Source of the DNA: Candolleomyces eurysporus
Taxonomy: Eukaryota > Basidiomycota > Agaricomycetes > Agaricales > Psathyrellaceae
Assembly: GCA_027579435.1 (NCBI GenBank)
Contig: JANBPK010001296.1
Location: forward strand, 1-31,610
Direction: 5' to 3'
DNA length: 31,610 bases
In this document: positions 9,905-20,114 of the stretch, one piece after another
Position numbering within the stretch: the first letter of the stretch is position 1
How the letters are laid out: each line of letters starts with the position of its first letter
Position numbers and translations under genes: made by a program
The notes under the pieces: model-generated
Database searches by the model: none
Told to the model about the DNA's origin: nothing
What the model saw: only the letters and a program-made list of their open reading frames with translations

Positions 9905-11160
9905 CAAGTAATTATTACATTCTGTACATCGAGCATCAAGGATTTTGTTTAGATATATAAAAGCCATCCTTCCACCCACCGAAAGCTTGAAAATGCGCCA
10001 GGAATTTGCGTTGATACGCCAAACTATGCAGAAGTGGTGGGAAGTTGACGACCACAATGGGGTCAAAGCTGGCATTGCTGGAAATAGCGAAGCAACGCCA
10101 CCTTACTTGCAGTGGCTGGCCATCTCGAAGGACCACCTGAGAAAGAAAGGGACGGGCAGCATGTCAGGAGTGGGGGAGTTGGGCATTGAATTGGCCAAAC
10201 GAACCTTATCCGCGCTCAGCCCTTCCCTGAACATCCGGCATCCGCACACGTTCTCCAACCGATGATAGCGCGTCCCCTGCCAACTAGATTAAAACGGAGG
10301 GTGAAGGGGAGGTATTGACGGGCGGTGCGCTTGGATGTAGCGATTGCGACTTCGTGCTCAAAAGAAAGCTGGTGAACAACATGGGTCAACGTCNAAATAA
10401 AGGCCTCCTTACGTTTGACTGGGTACCTATCATCCATTTTGCTGTACTTCATGGCACCTCAGAGCACTGCCGTCTGCTAAAATACTCAAAGGAAGCGTCC
10501 ATGACGAGATATACACGGGGAGTGCAGGCAGGCATAGCACATTACTGAGAAGGCACATAAGGAGTCAGGACTGAAGCCAGAAGGTGACGGGCATCGAGGT
10601 ATCTTACCTGCGTGCGGTGCGCAAGCAGCGTGCCACCCAGTTTGGGGGCAGGCCCAACTTCAAATGCTCACAGTTGCGCGAAGGCGATGGATGGGGACCC
10701 CTGGTGCGAGCTCATGAACCCTCCTGCTCTTGCACAACATGTGAGCGTTATGGAATGCGACGAAAGGGGAGAAGGTGGAAGGCAGGGAGTTGGGCGGCCA
10801 GCTTTTAACGGTGCTGGCCCAAGCCGGAAGTCCATAATGGGGGACTGTGGGCACCGGGATCTACTCGTGCATCTAATGAATCTCGAGCTTTCCAAGAAGC
10901 CGCGCTTGCGGGCAGGAAAACGGTATCTCGATGTGCAGGGTCAGAATTTATACCGAATTACTGACAGCGATCACGGACCTACCTTAGGGACTCCAGAGCC
11001 ATGGCTACCATGGCGGCGCTCTCTTTGCCTTCTCGGCACTAGCACGAGCATCTGGAGCGCTAAGGGTGATGGGTATGGAGGGGTGAAGGCGAGAGACCAT
11101 TTCGATGGCGAAAGGAAGGTGACGCCCAGGTAGCATCACGTCACATTAGGTCACAACGTG
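9905..11160. other. Unassigned right part of transposon
   Basis: GC-rich DNA with several open frames on both strands (for example 9945-10265 and 10612-11133 on plus), none with recognisable motifs or supporting intron structure. One N lies at 10394. Near the end, 11138-11165 has a small palindromic motif (TCACGTCACATTAGGTCACAACGTGACC) that may be a subterminal transposase-binding region, by position only. Confidence 0.35.
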
Positions 11161-11253
11161 ACCGTAACGCAAGGTATCGTGGGTCCTGTACTGAAGATCA
11201 GACGGCAAGAGCCCCAGTGATAGGAAATCAGCATGGCACTCTCGCATTCCATA
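11161..11253. repeat. Right terminal inverted repeat
   Basis: Positions 11224-11253 are the exact inverse complement of 4511-4540. Inward to about 11161 the match to the left end continues with a few substitutions and small indels. Confidence 0.9.
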
Positions 11254-11259
11254 AGAAGC
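11254..11259. repeat. Target-site duplication, right (AGAAGC)
   Basis: Directly follows the right inverted repeat and equals 4505-4510. Confidence 0.85.
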
Positions 11260-12346
11260 GGCTTGAAGTGGATCTCGCACGTAGAGCACATGCTGTGTCA
11301 GTTTCAAAGACACACACTATTGGGACGTGAAGGCGTGCAAGAGGACGCCGATTTCGTCAATTTCGGATTGGTCGGGCGCCTCGCAAATGAGGTAGCAAGG
11401 AATAACAGTTCCTCGTGTAGACGGTCTGTAGGCCAACATGAGTACGACGAAGGTTTGCACAGGGGAGAGGCACATACTGGATTGGCAACGTAAACGTTGA
11501 ACGGAACGAATTAGTAAAAGGAACATCTGCTTAGTGAGGGTGTTTACGGTGCACGCGATGTCGGCGGCTAGGGATGGCCGTTCCTTGACGTTAATGTTGA
11601 GCTTGGGTGGGGAAAGCGTGTACCATCCAGACGGGTCGTCGTCTGGCCCAACCAAATAAGTCCCAGCGCGGTAGGCACTAGCACGCAAAGGTGGAAGCGG
11701 TGGAGCCTTGATGACTGGCACATACAGCACATTGGCGGTGATTCTGTACATATTACATTAGCCAACGCAACAAAATGGAAATTGGACAACCGTACCTGTC
11801 CTTTGTGCGCAATATCCGAGAGACAATCTTGACCACAACTTAGTACATGACATTGCCGTAAATCCCTCTTTCGAAAACTGTTGGAGGTGTGGTGTACTTT
11901 GAATTAGGATTACCGCGATTTGCAGCCTCGAATTCCGTTGGAAAGGGAAAAGAAAATGGCCATTCATGGCGTCCTTGAAGCTTTCGAGGAGATGAGGAAC
12001 CCTGGCTTACCCCGCCACTCCGGATCGTACGACAGCTCTCCAAGAACACCTGAGTGCCTTCAGTCAGAGCGTTTGTCATCCACCGGTGTACCGAAGCCGC
12101 TTCACGGCGTTGGGAACTACACTGGACAGCTGCAGAGTGGCCCATGTATGACGTTTGGAAGTTGTTCCGCCAGATTCGAGTGTGAACTCGAAGATCTGCC
12201 TGGTGTCCGTGCCTGCGTAGAGCGAAGAGATATCGAGATCTTCTGGAGTGGGATATGGGAAGGTCTGCTACCAATAGTGCCGAATATCGAGGAGGGCCAT
12301 TCCTCCTTTGTTCGTTGGTGTATGGTGAGCCTCCAGTGGACGTCAT
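11254..12346 (-). pseudogene. Arrestin-like pseudogene, 5' part (exons 1-5, internal deletion)
   Basis: This is the amino-terminal portion of the left arrestin copy. The ATG is at 12346 (MTSTGGSPYTNEQ, matching the right copy), followed by the PPRY motif and the arrestin-N strands. At 12080/12081 a junction shows loss of 142 bp present in the right copy. That removes the end of exon 1, intron 1 and the start of exon 2 and joins ATC to CACCGG. Beyond it, exons 2-4, their introns, the 18-nt micro-exon and the start of exon 5 are all recognisable. The piece ends where the transposon is inserted. With a deletion and an insertion it cannot encode a normal arrestin. Confidence 0.88.
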
Positions 12347-12892
12347 GATGGTTGGTGGAGGTTTAGGGAATCCCGGCGACGCTCCAGGCAGCGACGATAT
12401 GTTTCTCAAATCGGTGGGCGCCGAGAAGCACGGAAAAGATGACGCATTGGGTTCAGAAAAATTGGACGGCATGGGCCACTGCATCTGAAATGGGTTTCAG
12501 GAACAATAAACATAACGATCGGTCAACAAATCATTCGCTTTCAAGAAGCGTCTGTGTTTCAGGAGGTGAGCTCGTCGTTTGAATTGTCGAATTCAAGAGC
12601 TCACTTTATTCTCTCCCGCTCTGACTAAAAGACAGACGATAGGGTCCGGACGACAAGCGGTCATGGGGACAACGAAACGAGCATGCTCGCCGAAAATGCC
12701 GATTTCAGGTGGTTCACATGGCCATGGGAATCAAGATATCAACTGGCCACGTCGCGCTTTGACCCACCAATTAGAGCAATCCATACCACCGTGACCGCGT
12801 CCCATCCATCTTGAAAGACGCGATTTTGCATCCATTTCTCCTCTATTACGCCCCAGACGCCAAATATCGCATAAACGAGGAGGGCAAGAGGC

Positions 12893-13723
12893 ATGCCGCC
12901 GACTTCTCAAAGAGGCAAAGCCCCAGTCAGTACCGGCGTCAAGGCAAGGCAACCTTATCATCCGACGAAACTTGTCTGGGAAAGACAGAAAGTCCTCCTT
13001 CACCCTCAACGGTCAGCCGGCCACTGGGAAGGAGGTCACCGCCAAAATGGCGGAACTCAACGTTCAGGTCGAGAATTTATGGTACGTTGATTCTCACTTA
13101 CCCCGAAGTTGCTGTTGCCAGACCGAGCAACCTTCAAGTTTGTTCTTGCCTCAAGACAAAGCTTCATCCCTCGCTGCGATGACTCCCCAGCAACCCCAAT
13201 CTCTCCAGCTGGTTCAAACCCCTCAAGGAAGAAGGGAAGCATCTCAAAGTTTCTGCACGGGTACCTACACACACACTCATGTCTGAAATGCGAGACTAAA
13301 CTGATGATCTCTTTCATAGAAATTGAAAGACGATCAGGTCATGGTGAAGCAGCTGCGGGAACGGAACGAGAACATCGAACGTGATGTTGAACGATTCAGG
13401 GAGAGGGAAAAACTCGAGAAAGAGGTAATTCATCGCATCGACATTTTCGCCTACCCCATTCTAATCTACTGCCGAACATCCCTAGAGCCCTTTTCGATGC
13501 CTAACCCTGCTTACCGGTCTCTCGTCAGGAAATCGGACGCCGACGCGAAGAAGGCGTCCGAGAAGCGAGAGCAGCGGAAGAAGGCGATGGTAGCCAACGC
13601 CAATGTGTTGAAAAAGAAGCAAGGCGAAAGTGACAAATTGGTCAATCGACCCGAATCTCTCGATAGATAGTAGACGTCTGACGATTTCTGGATGTAGGAT
13701 GGCAAGGCCGATACCTTGATGAA
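12893..13723 (+). pseudogene. Truncated SMC5 pseudogene
   Basis: It begins with the same start context as the intact SMC5 (ATGCCGCCGACTTCTCA). After 17 codons it jumps, at 12944-12947, straight to the middle of exon 3 (GCAACCTTATCATCCGACGA). It therefore lacks the acidic N-terminus and exon 2 with the Walker A motif. Exons 4 and 5 follow. At 13476-13478 exon 6 is deleted, across an ACA shared by both sides. Exon 7 and the start of exon 8 follow, and homology stops at 13723. No coiled-coil arm beyond that, hinge, signature or Walker B is present. It could not make a functional ATPase. Confidence 0.92.
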
Positions 13724-15314
13724 ACAGACAATCCAACGGCAAATGCATTCCTCCAACTTCCCCAACGCCCCACATCTTGTCTAATTTATTCAAACCTTTG
13801 AATGTGCCGTAGCGAACGTCAGAAGATGAGCCTCAAGCCCCAGGAGTGAATAACCGGGACTGGCGGCCCACTCGCCGAACGGCCTCGACAATGTAGCTGG
13901 GGTCAAGACGGGCGTCTGCAGAGGCGTTGGAGACGGGAATCAAAGACGGGAATTAAAGACGGGGAGAGAGAAGGCCGTCCGGGATCTGGCCAGCCAAAGG
14001 CGATCGGGCCCAGAATCCAGGGTAAGTTGTCGATTTTGTTTGGACTCGTCCTCTTCCTTTCCAATTCTTCATTGGCGCATACACTGCCCGGTAGCTCTTT
14101 GAGGCAAGCGTGACGACGGCGAACTACATGTAATCTTTACGCCAATGACAACGACGAGAATCCTAGTCCCAATGGCCTGCCGTCGATACCCATTAGCACA
14201 AATCTCCAATTGAGTTGCAGCATCACCCACCTGCTGCACCTTGTCGATTCTCCTATTTTGTACCAATACTCAGGCTGAACCCGTCGCGTTGAATTCAGAC
14301 GTATTTTTCCACCTGACGAGTTCTTGTTGATTTCACCTCGGCTCGAACGCAAAGTTTTCGAGTCTGGGTGGTTCATGGGAGGCTGAGACGCCGACGCTGC
14401 GGGTGCTGCTTGAGTTCCAGAGCGATAGAGCCAAAAGGGCTGAAAACTGCCGGTCAGGTGAGGGATAATCGTGCGGAGCCCGGGACGCTGGAGTCAACCT
14501 CGGCATGACCGATATCGACACGGAGGATGAGGGGTTGACACTCGACGATTGCTCCTTGGGGGCAGGGATCGGTGAAAAACCGGTGGCACGCGGAGAACCG
14601 GCGTATTGGAAAGAGGAGGGTCATTTGAGATGATATGCGCTCCATTGCCAATCTCCGATTTCGTTGCGTGACACGCTGCTGATGCTGTACTGACACGAGA
14701 AGAGAGCTGGGTGCAGCCCAGGAACCGAAGGAGAAGCTGATGGCGAGCAGTCAAGACGGTCCAGATATGAGAACGGGAGAGAAGAGAGCGAGTTTTTCCA
14801 AAAACGGGCAACATCTCAAAAGGTCCGGAGTCCGTCCGGTTCGCCATCGCCGTCAGCCCGCGACCTCTTTCCTCGTTCTCCATCTTCACCTTGGTTTCGA
14901 CTGTGCAACGTGACGTTCCTCCAGATTCCCCATGGCTCGACTCTTCTCCGATTTTCACGTGCGTAGGGGATGAAGAATGTCAGAGGACGCGGGCCCAAGT
15001 CCCCCCGAATGAACAACTCGGATAATTAGCTTTTGTGACCCTTCTCGTGTGGGCATTGCCGTGTCTCTCTTCCCTTCGTTGCTTCGTATTATTTCCAAAG
15101 CCTTTGGTGATCAATTTCCTTCGGGTTTTCCAATCTGCTGGGCCCTGTTCTCGATTTTATCGTTGCTCCACTACCCCCTAATGCCGTTGAACGCGACAGA
15201 TTGAAAGACAAGCCTTTCAAAGTCTATCATGTTTCCCTTGTCACTGCGATATCGCCCCCACCCCCAACCACTCAGCACTACAGGAGTTGTTTGAACGCAC
15301 TCAGCTACCCGCAC
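13724..15314. other. Unassigned region between duplicated block and NLR
   Basis: No gene is supported. Several minus-strand frames (for example 14494-14958) are open but lack motifs and look like by-products of GC-rich composition. A 13-bp motif, GACGGGAATCAAA / GACGGGAATTAAA / GACGGGG, repeats in tandem near 13932-13965. Confidence 0.35.
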
Positions 15315-15560
15315 ATGGACGGGCGGCACTCTTCGTACGAGGGTCTCGGCAATTCGTTACTCGACGACAGCTACCGTAGCGAGCTGCGGTCAACGGCCAG
15401 TAAGCCTCGCACGCATCGACTTCCAGTCCATGACAGCGCTTCCAGTCTGTAGGCCCCAAATCGCGACGTGCCAGCGCAAAGCGGCGAAAGTCCAAACTAG
15501 ATGTGGAGCGGTATGACGCCGGGAGGCGAGAAGGGCGAAAACAATACGAGATGGTTGTCT
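15315..15560 (+). CDS. Possible small unrecognised gene, basic C-terminal part
   Basis: ATG at 15315 opens MDGRHSSYEGLGNSLLDDSY. A 53-nt intron (GTAAGC at 15400, TGTAG at 15452, phase 1) joins it to SPKSRRASAKRRKSKLDVER and onward to about 15551 (GRRE...QYEM). Beyond that the frame passes into DNA with no convincing continuation; a further intron starting GTTGTC is possible. The clean phase and basic, coil-like composition suggest real or recently real coding sequence. The family is unknown and the 3' end undefined. It could be the 5' part of a decayed gene. Confidence 0.25.
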
Positions 15561-15775
15561 CGTTCATTTGCCTCACCCTGAAGTCTCTCCTTGGTCCCAT
15601 AGGGTCGTTGCTACTTTGGTTCCACCTTCATGACCTCGAAGAGCTGTTCTTGCCTTCGCGTCTCTTCGACCTGGCTCACTGTCATCTCGCCTTGCCATCT
15701 CCGAGCTCATTTTACTCGACTACCATTCACCAAGTGTCAGTGATACAAAAGTTGGCGGTGAGTTGATTTGTTTGA

Positions 15776-15893
15776 CTCCCTCTTTGCCCTTGCCTTCCCT
15801 CTCTCACTTTTTATCCCCTATTTTCTCTCTTTCCGGCATCCCTCCCTGCTTTGATGCCCTCCTTCCGTCCTCAATCCCGTTCTTGCTTTCCCG
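15776..15893 (+). promoter_or_regulatory. Pyrimidine-rich tract upstream of the NLR gene
   Basis: About 118 bp of almost uninterrupted C/T on the plus strand, the kind of tract found near transcription starts in filamentous fungi. It lies about 650 bp upstream of the NLR ATG, so it would imply a long, perhaps intron-containing, 5' leader, or it may serve the small gene upstream. Inferred from composition only. Confidence 0.3.
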
Positions 15894-16548
15894 ATTAGTG
15901 TAGCCCTATTTTCATTTCAGTTCCTGATTTGCGTCATGGATTTCTTTTGACGTCTTGTTCCTTACCGTTGGCTGTCAAACTCACGCACTCTTTCAACTCA
16001 GTTCAAGTTCAAGTTGAACTACCCTCCACTTTACCGGCGCGACCACCGCCAACTACGGCAGACATAGCCTGTATCGACGGTGAGCAGACTCTGGACAGCC
16101 TGATTGGAAATGGAGGAGGGGTCAACATAATGCTGTTTATCGCTCAAGGGTCTCTCTTCACTTGTGTACTTACAGCATACGGTTCAATTTCGGTTTCTCT
16201 ATCTTGAACTGTTTTCGATTCACCTGCTCTCTCATTTTGTTCACTTGGGTGGTGGTATCTTTGCCAAATCCAGCCTTCCAGTTTGCTGCGCGAGTGAACT
16301 ATGGTCCTTCCTGTGATCTTTTCAATAGGGAGACGCTGAGGTGATGTATGTCCCGCTGCTCGTGATATCGGACCACGAGTGCATGAAGTCTCGGTGGCTT
16401 TCTGCATTTGGGTCGTTTTCTGTCTTTCAAACTCAGTTATTAATTGACGTGTGACCTGCAGGCTGTGGGCGGGATGAAGCAGCCTCGTGCAAACCTGTCA
16501 CCTCACCACAGCTTCGCATCCTGCTCGTCGTCTTCTCTCATCATCGAC

Positions 16549-19500
16549 ATGGCTGATGAACGTCCCCAAAGCTCCAAAGAAAAGAAAGGCGTCGGAAGGT
16601 TCCTCAGGAATTTGCTTCCCACTCGATCTCGAAGCGCTCCGCAGAGCCGCTCTGCTTCACCCCGACCTCCAGCCTCTTCCCGTGAGGATCGTAGAGGAGA
16701 AACGGCGTCGGTTTCTTATACTATCGTCTCCTCTGTGTCTTCCTTGATACATCCAGGAGTTGTCCCTTTGGCTTCAGCAGATCGCGCGGCAGCTCAGTTG
16801 TCAGCTCAATCAGATAACGGGTCTTCAGCACAACGAGAACAAGGTGAGCTTGTATTGGGAGATCGAGTGCACTGATAGGACTGACGACCCTGATCAGGCG
16901 AAGATAATAATCTACTGCCCCAACATTTGACCGTCACCACCGGTTCAGCTCAAACTCACGGTAAAAATACCCAATGCCTCTTGAAAGCAGGCGCTAAAGT
17001 GCCATCAGAGCTCACCGGCAAGCCTGCTCAACCGACAGTCGACTCATCCCCAGCGGCAACGTCATCTGGCCAATCCACGGCCAAGGATGCGCTCAAGGTC
17101 ACGCTCAATTTCACGCAGACGCTCATGAAGAGTCTGCCGGAGATCGTTGACGGAAATCCGGTCAAGATGGCGTTGAGTCTTGTGAAGGTAATCATCCAGA
17201 TTAAAGAGGTTCGTGCCTTTCCTCATCCTCCCTTCTTGGCTGACTCTTGTACCGCCAGGCTGTCAAGGACAACATGGACGCCGTCGAACGAAGGATAGCA
17301 TCGACCGGTGCTCAGTTGGCGATAGTAGAAAAGGCGCTTGCCGATCCGAGGACTTACGACGAGGAAGAAAACCAATGGATGAAACAGTTCAAAACGTATT
17401 ATTTATCATATTCCGCGCCTAACTCTTACTGACAAATTCAATTATCCAGTACGTTGGAACGTGAAATCAATGAGCTACTTCGACTTAGCAAGGAGTGGAT
17501 GATCAGAAAGGTGGCGGACCATGAGAAGGAGAAGGGAGAAATCGCGGAGATTTTCGACAGGGTCAATGAGGCCAGAGTCCAGTTCGAGGTGCGTAACACT
17601 CTTTTCGTTCGTTCACACCATCTCAATCCTCTTGTCCTCAGCTCGGCACCGGTATCGCCGTTTACAAGATCGTGAATGCACTCCAAAATGACCTCAAGGT
17701 AAGTACCGCTCCCTCTTCCAAGACCCAATCCAAGCTCACCTCCTGCAGCGTTCACTTGGGAAGGACCTCCAAGTCTCGCGTATCGCCGATCACAAATACC
17801 ATCTCGGAGCACAAGAGCAGGAGAAGCTGCGTCGGGCAGTTTGCACTCCTGGAACCCGTGTTCATATTCTGAGGAAAATCGTCAAGTGGGCGAACGATAC
17901 TTCGCCGCATTGCCCGAGTATCTACTGGCTATTCGGTCCCGCCGGCTCAGGGAAGAGCTCCATTACCTATACGATTGCTCGTCGCTTCGAGCTCACTTGT
18001 GATGTTGACGACACGATCACCTTGGGTGGCAACTTCTTCTGCTCGCGGCAGTTCGATGAAGCCAGAGGCGTAAAGTGCATCGTCCGTACCATCGCGTACC
18101 ACCTCGCTCTCAAGTGCAAGGAATTCGCGGAGTGTCTCCGACGTTGCGAAACGTTTGATGCTATTTATGAAGGACCCCGCGCCCAGCTCAACGAACTCTT
18201 AGTTCGACCTTGGGCCGAATCTCAATCCGTTCTCGCCCGAGATTCGTCGACCTCACCACGTTATCTCATCGTCATCGATGCTTTGGATGAGGTAGAGGCT
18301 GGCGGTGGCTCAGAGTTTCTGCGCGCCCTACTCGACGTCATTAACGAGCACGACATGGCTGGGCTCAAATTCTTTGTGACCAGTCGGTCAGACCCAGATC
18401 TAGTAGCCTACGTCGAAGGCTTTCAGCGCAAGCAACTCTACCGTCTCCAAGATGTCGAAAAGGAGGTGGTCGAGGCCGACATCACAAAGTACCTGGAAGC
18501 GAGCCTTCCCCACTTCGCAGGTCTTAGCGAATTGGCGGGTATGCTCGAGTTCGCGGGTGGCTTGTTCATTTGCGCTGCCACTCTTGTGAGGCATCTGACA
18601 CGCTACAAGCCGGTGGAACAGAAACGGATTCTAAGTAGGATCCTTCCCAGCTCAGTCGCCTCACCATCTCCGCAGCGGCCGTCAAAGGCTACGTTCCTCC
18701 TTGACACTTTGTATCTTCAAATCCTTTCGGATGCATTTTGTGACTTGGAGAGCGATGAGCTCTCTACACGCCTACGAATCCTTCATACGGCTCTCTGCAC
18801 TGCTGAGCCAGTGTCAGCTTCAACTGTCACCAAGCTTGTCTGTGATGATCCTAACAAGACCGACCCGGTGTTCTCATCCACTGAAGTCGCTGACGATGTT
18901 CTGTCGCAACTTCATGCAGTCCTCTATTTCGACACCCAAAAGAACATCCTCTCCTACCACAAATCGTTTTCGGATTTCATCTTTGACCAGGATCGGTCAA
19001 AGGAATACTGGTGCCACCCGGGCATTCACCATAGGATTCTCACTGAGTCCTGTTTCCGAGTCATGAACAGTGGATTGAGGTTCAACATTGCAAATATACC
19101 CTCATCGTTCATACTCGATGCCGATGATCACGAGCTGCCGAGTCGAGTCAAGCAAAACATTCCCCCTGCATTGAGCTATTCTAGCCGGAACTGGAGTCAC
19201 CACCTTTCTATTATGTCGTCAATCACATCTAGTCCTGACCCGGTTCTTAGAATCCTGGCAAATTTCCTTCAGCTCCATGTGCTCTTTTGGATTGAGGCCA
19301 TGAACCTGCTGAAGGTTAGTGGCATGTGTGATTCAATGCTGCAAGTGGCAAAGAAGTGGACAACCAAGGTGAGTTTTGTGAGCCAAATACCTTGACCTGT
19401 TTTGTTGACCCATTTGCACAGTACAACTTGGGCCTAGCACAACAATTGTCTGAGGCTGCATCATTTGCACTGTACTTCAGTGGAAGTGGAGCCATGTCCT

Positions 19501-20114
19501 CAACTCCCCACCTCTACATCTCTTCCCTGGCAACATGGTTGCGGGACCTTGAGCCCTGTCGGACATGGAGAAACCACTTCCCAGGAATTCCCAGGTTTTT
19601 GACTAATCATGGAAACCAAAATTTCCCATTGTTGAGCCTAGATGTGGGTGTTCATGTATCGGCTGTGGCATACTCCAGGGATGCCAAATGGATTGCTTCA
19701 GGGTCAGAGGATGGATTGGTGCGAATATGGGATGTGTCAACAGGCAAAGTGCAGAGTGTGCTGGAGGGTCACACTGGATGGGTTTGGTCAGTTGCATTCT
19801 CCAGTGATGGAGCTCNCATTGCCTCAGNCTCATCAGACCAATCTGTGCGGGTGTGGGATCCCCAAGTCCTCTACTTGATGGAGAAGGTACCTGGCTCATA
19901 TCTTAACAAGACACCCACTGGATGGCTTCTTTCCCTTGATGGAAAACACCATCTCATGTTTGTCCCACCCAGTGCAAATATGCCTGAGCCTCCACTCATT
20001 CTTGTCCTTTCATCCTCTCATTCATCTTCTGTTTGCCTTTCAAATGCTGAGCTAGGTGACCATTGGCTCAAGTGTTACATGGCTCAGCCTCTCATTGGAG
20101 AAGGTAAGCCATAG
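16549..20114 (+). CDS. NACHT-WD40 STAND/NLR-type protein with shortened WD40 array
   Basis: The seven exons 16549-16843, 16898-17208, 17259-17395, 17450-17588, 17642-17698, 17749-19368 and 19422-20114 join in phase to give about 1083 aa. Residues 1-200 are Ser/Pro-rich and basic; residues 200-330 are helical and charged. The NACHT domain follows: Walker A GPAGSGKSS at about 376-384, Walker B YLIVIDALDEV near 484-495, then FFVTSRSDPDL (sensor region). A long helical region follows, then two WD40 repeats (SAVAYSRDAKWIASGSEDG...VRIWD and SVAFSSDG...VRVWD). The ending GWLLSLDGKHHLMFVPPS is standard for this family, in which fuller proteins have many more repeats. Such proteins are regarded as intracellular immune or incompatibility receptors of fungi. 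Two Ns lie in the second repeat. CpG content collapses from about 19250 onward. The stop at 20112-20114 could instead be inside an intron (GTAAGCC donor at 20105). Confidence 0.88.

Larger units (their letters stand above)
4511..11253. mobile_element. 6743-bp TIR transposon with integrase-core gene and cargo
   Basis: The element is defined by perfect 30-bp (about 90-bp imperfect) terminal inverted repeats, a 6-bp AGAAGC target duplication, and an empty site in the paralogous arrestin exon at 22199-22204. It lies inside exon 5 of the left arrestin copy. Contents in order: a decayed secreted-protein (DUF7223-like) relic, a nested AT-rich element (5669-6184), an integrase-core gene on minus (6442 to about 7992), an alpha-kinase gene on plus (to 9904) and about 1.3 kb of unassigned DNA. 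The integrase-core protein is the only candidate transposase seen, but whether it acts on these ends is inferred. Ginger-type cut-and-paste elements also use integrase-like enzymes, though with 4-bp duplications as I recall. Mavericks make 6-bp duplications but are far larger and carry other genes. The superfamily is therefore left open. Confidence 0.85.
3820..13723. repeat. Left (decayed) copy of a segmental duplication, interrupted by a transposon
   Basis: 3820-4510 plus 11254-13723 aligns by eye, in the same orientation, with 21507-25670. The shared block covers the arrestin-like gene, its divergent promoter and the first part of SMC5. Similarity starts at AAAGAATCCAG (3820; 21507) and stops at CTTGATGAA (13723; 25670). 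Relative to the right copy the left one lacks 142 bp (23028-23169), about 666 bp (24043-24708) and 154 bp (25265-25418), and carries the 6743-bp element. All genes in this copy are broken. Confidence 0.9.

Noticed and set aside
9968..11133. Open frames in the right part of the transposon as possible cargo genes
   Set aside because: No start context, intron structure, motif or codon pattern supports any of them; high GC makes chance frames common.
13930..13966. Possible CRISPR-like or regulatory direct repeats (GACGGGAATCAAA)
   Set aside because: Only about three short imperfect units without spacers, in a eukaryotic genome; simple tandem slippage explains it.
14494..14958. 154-residue minus-strand frame upstream of the NLR
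   Set aside because: Low-complexity Ser/Arg-rich composition, no motif, and overlapping frames on both strands are equally open.
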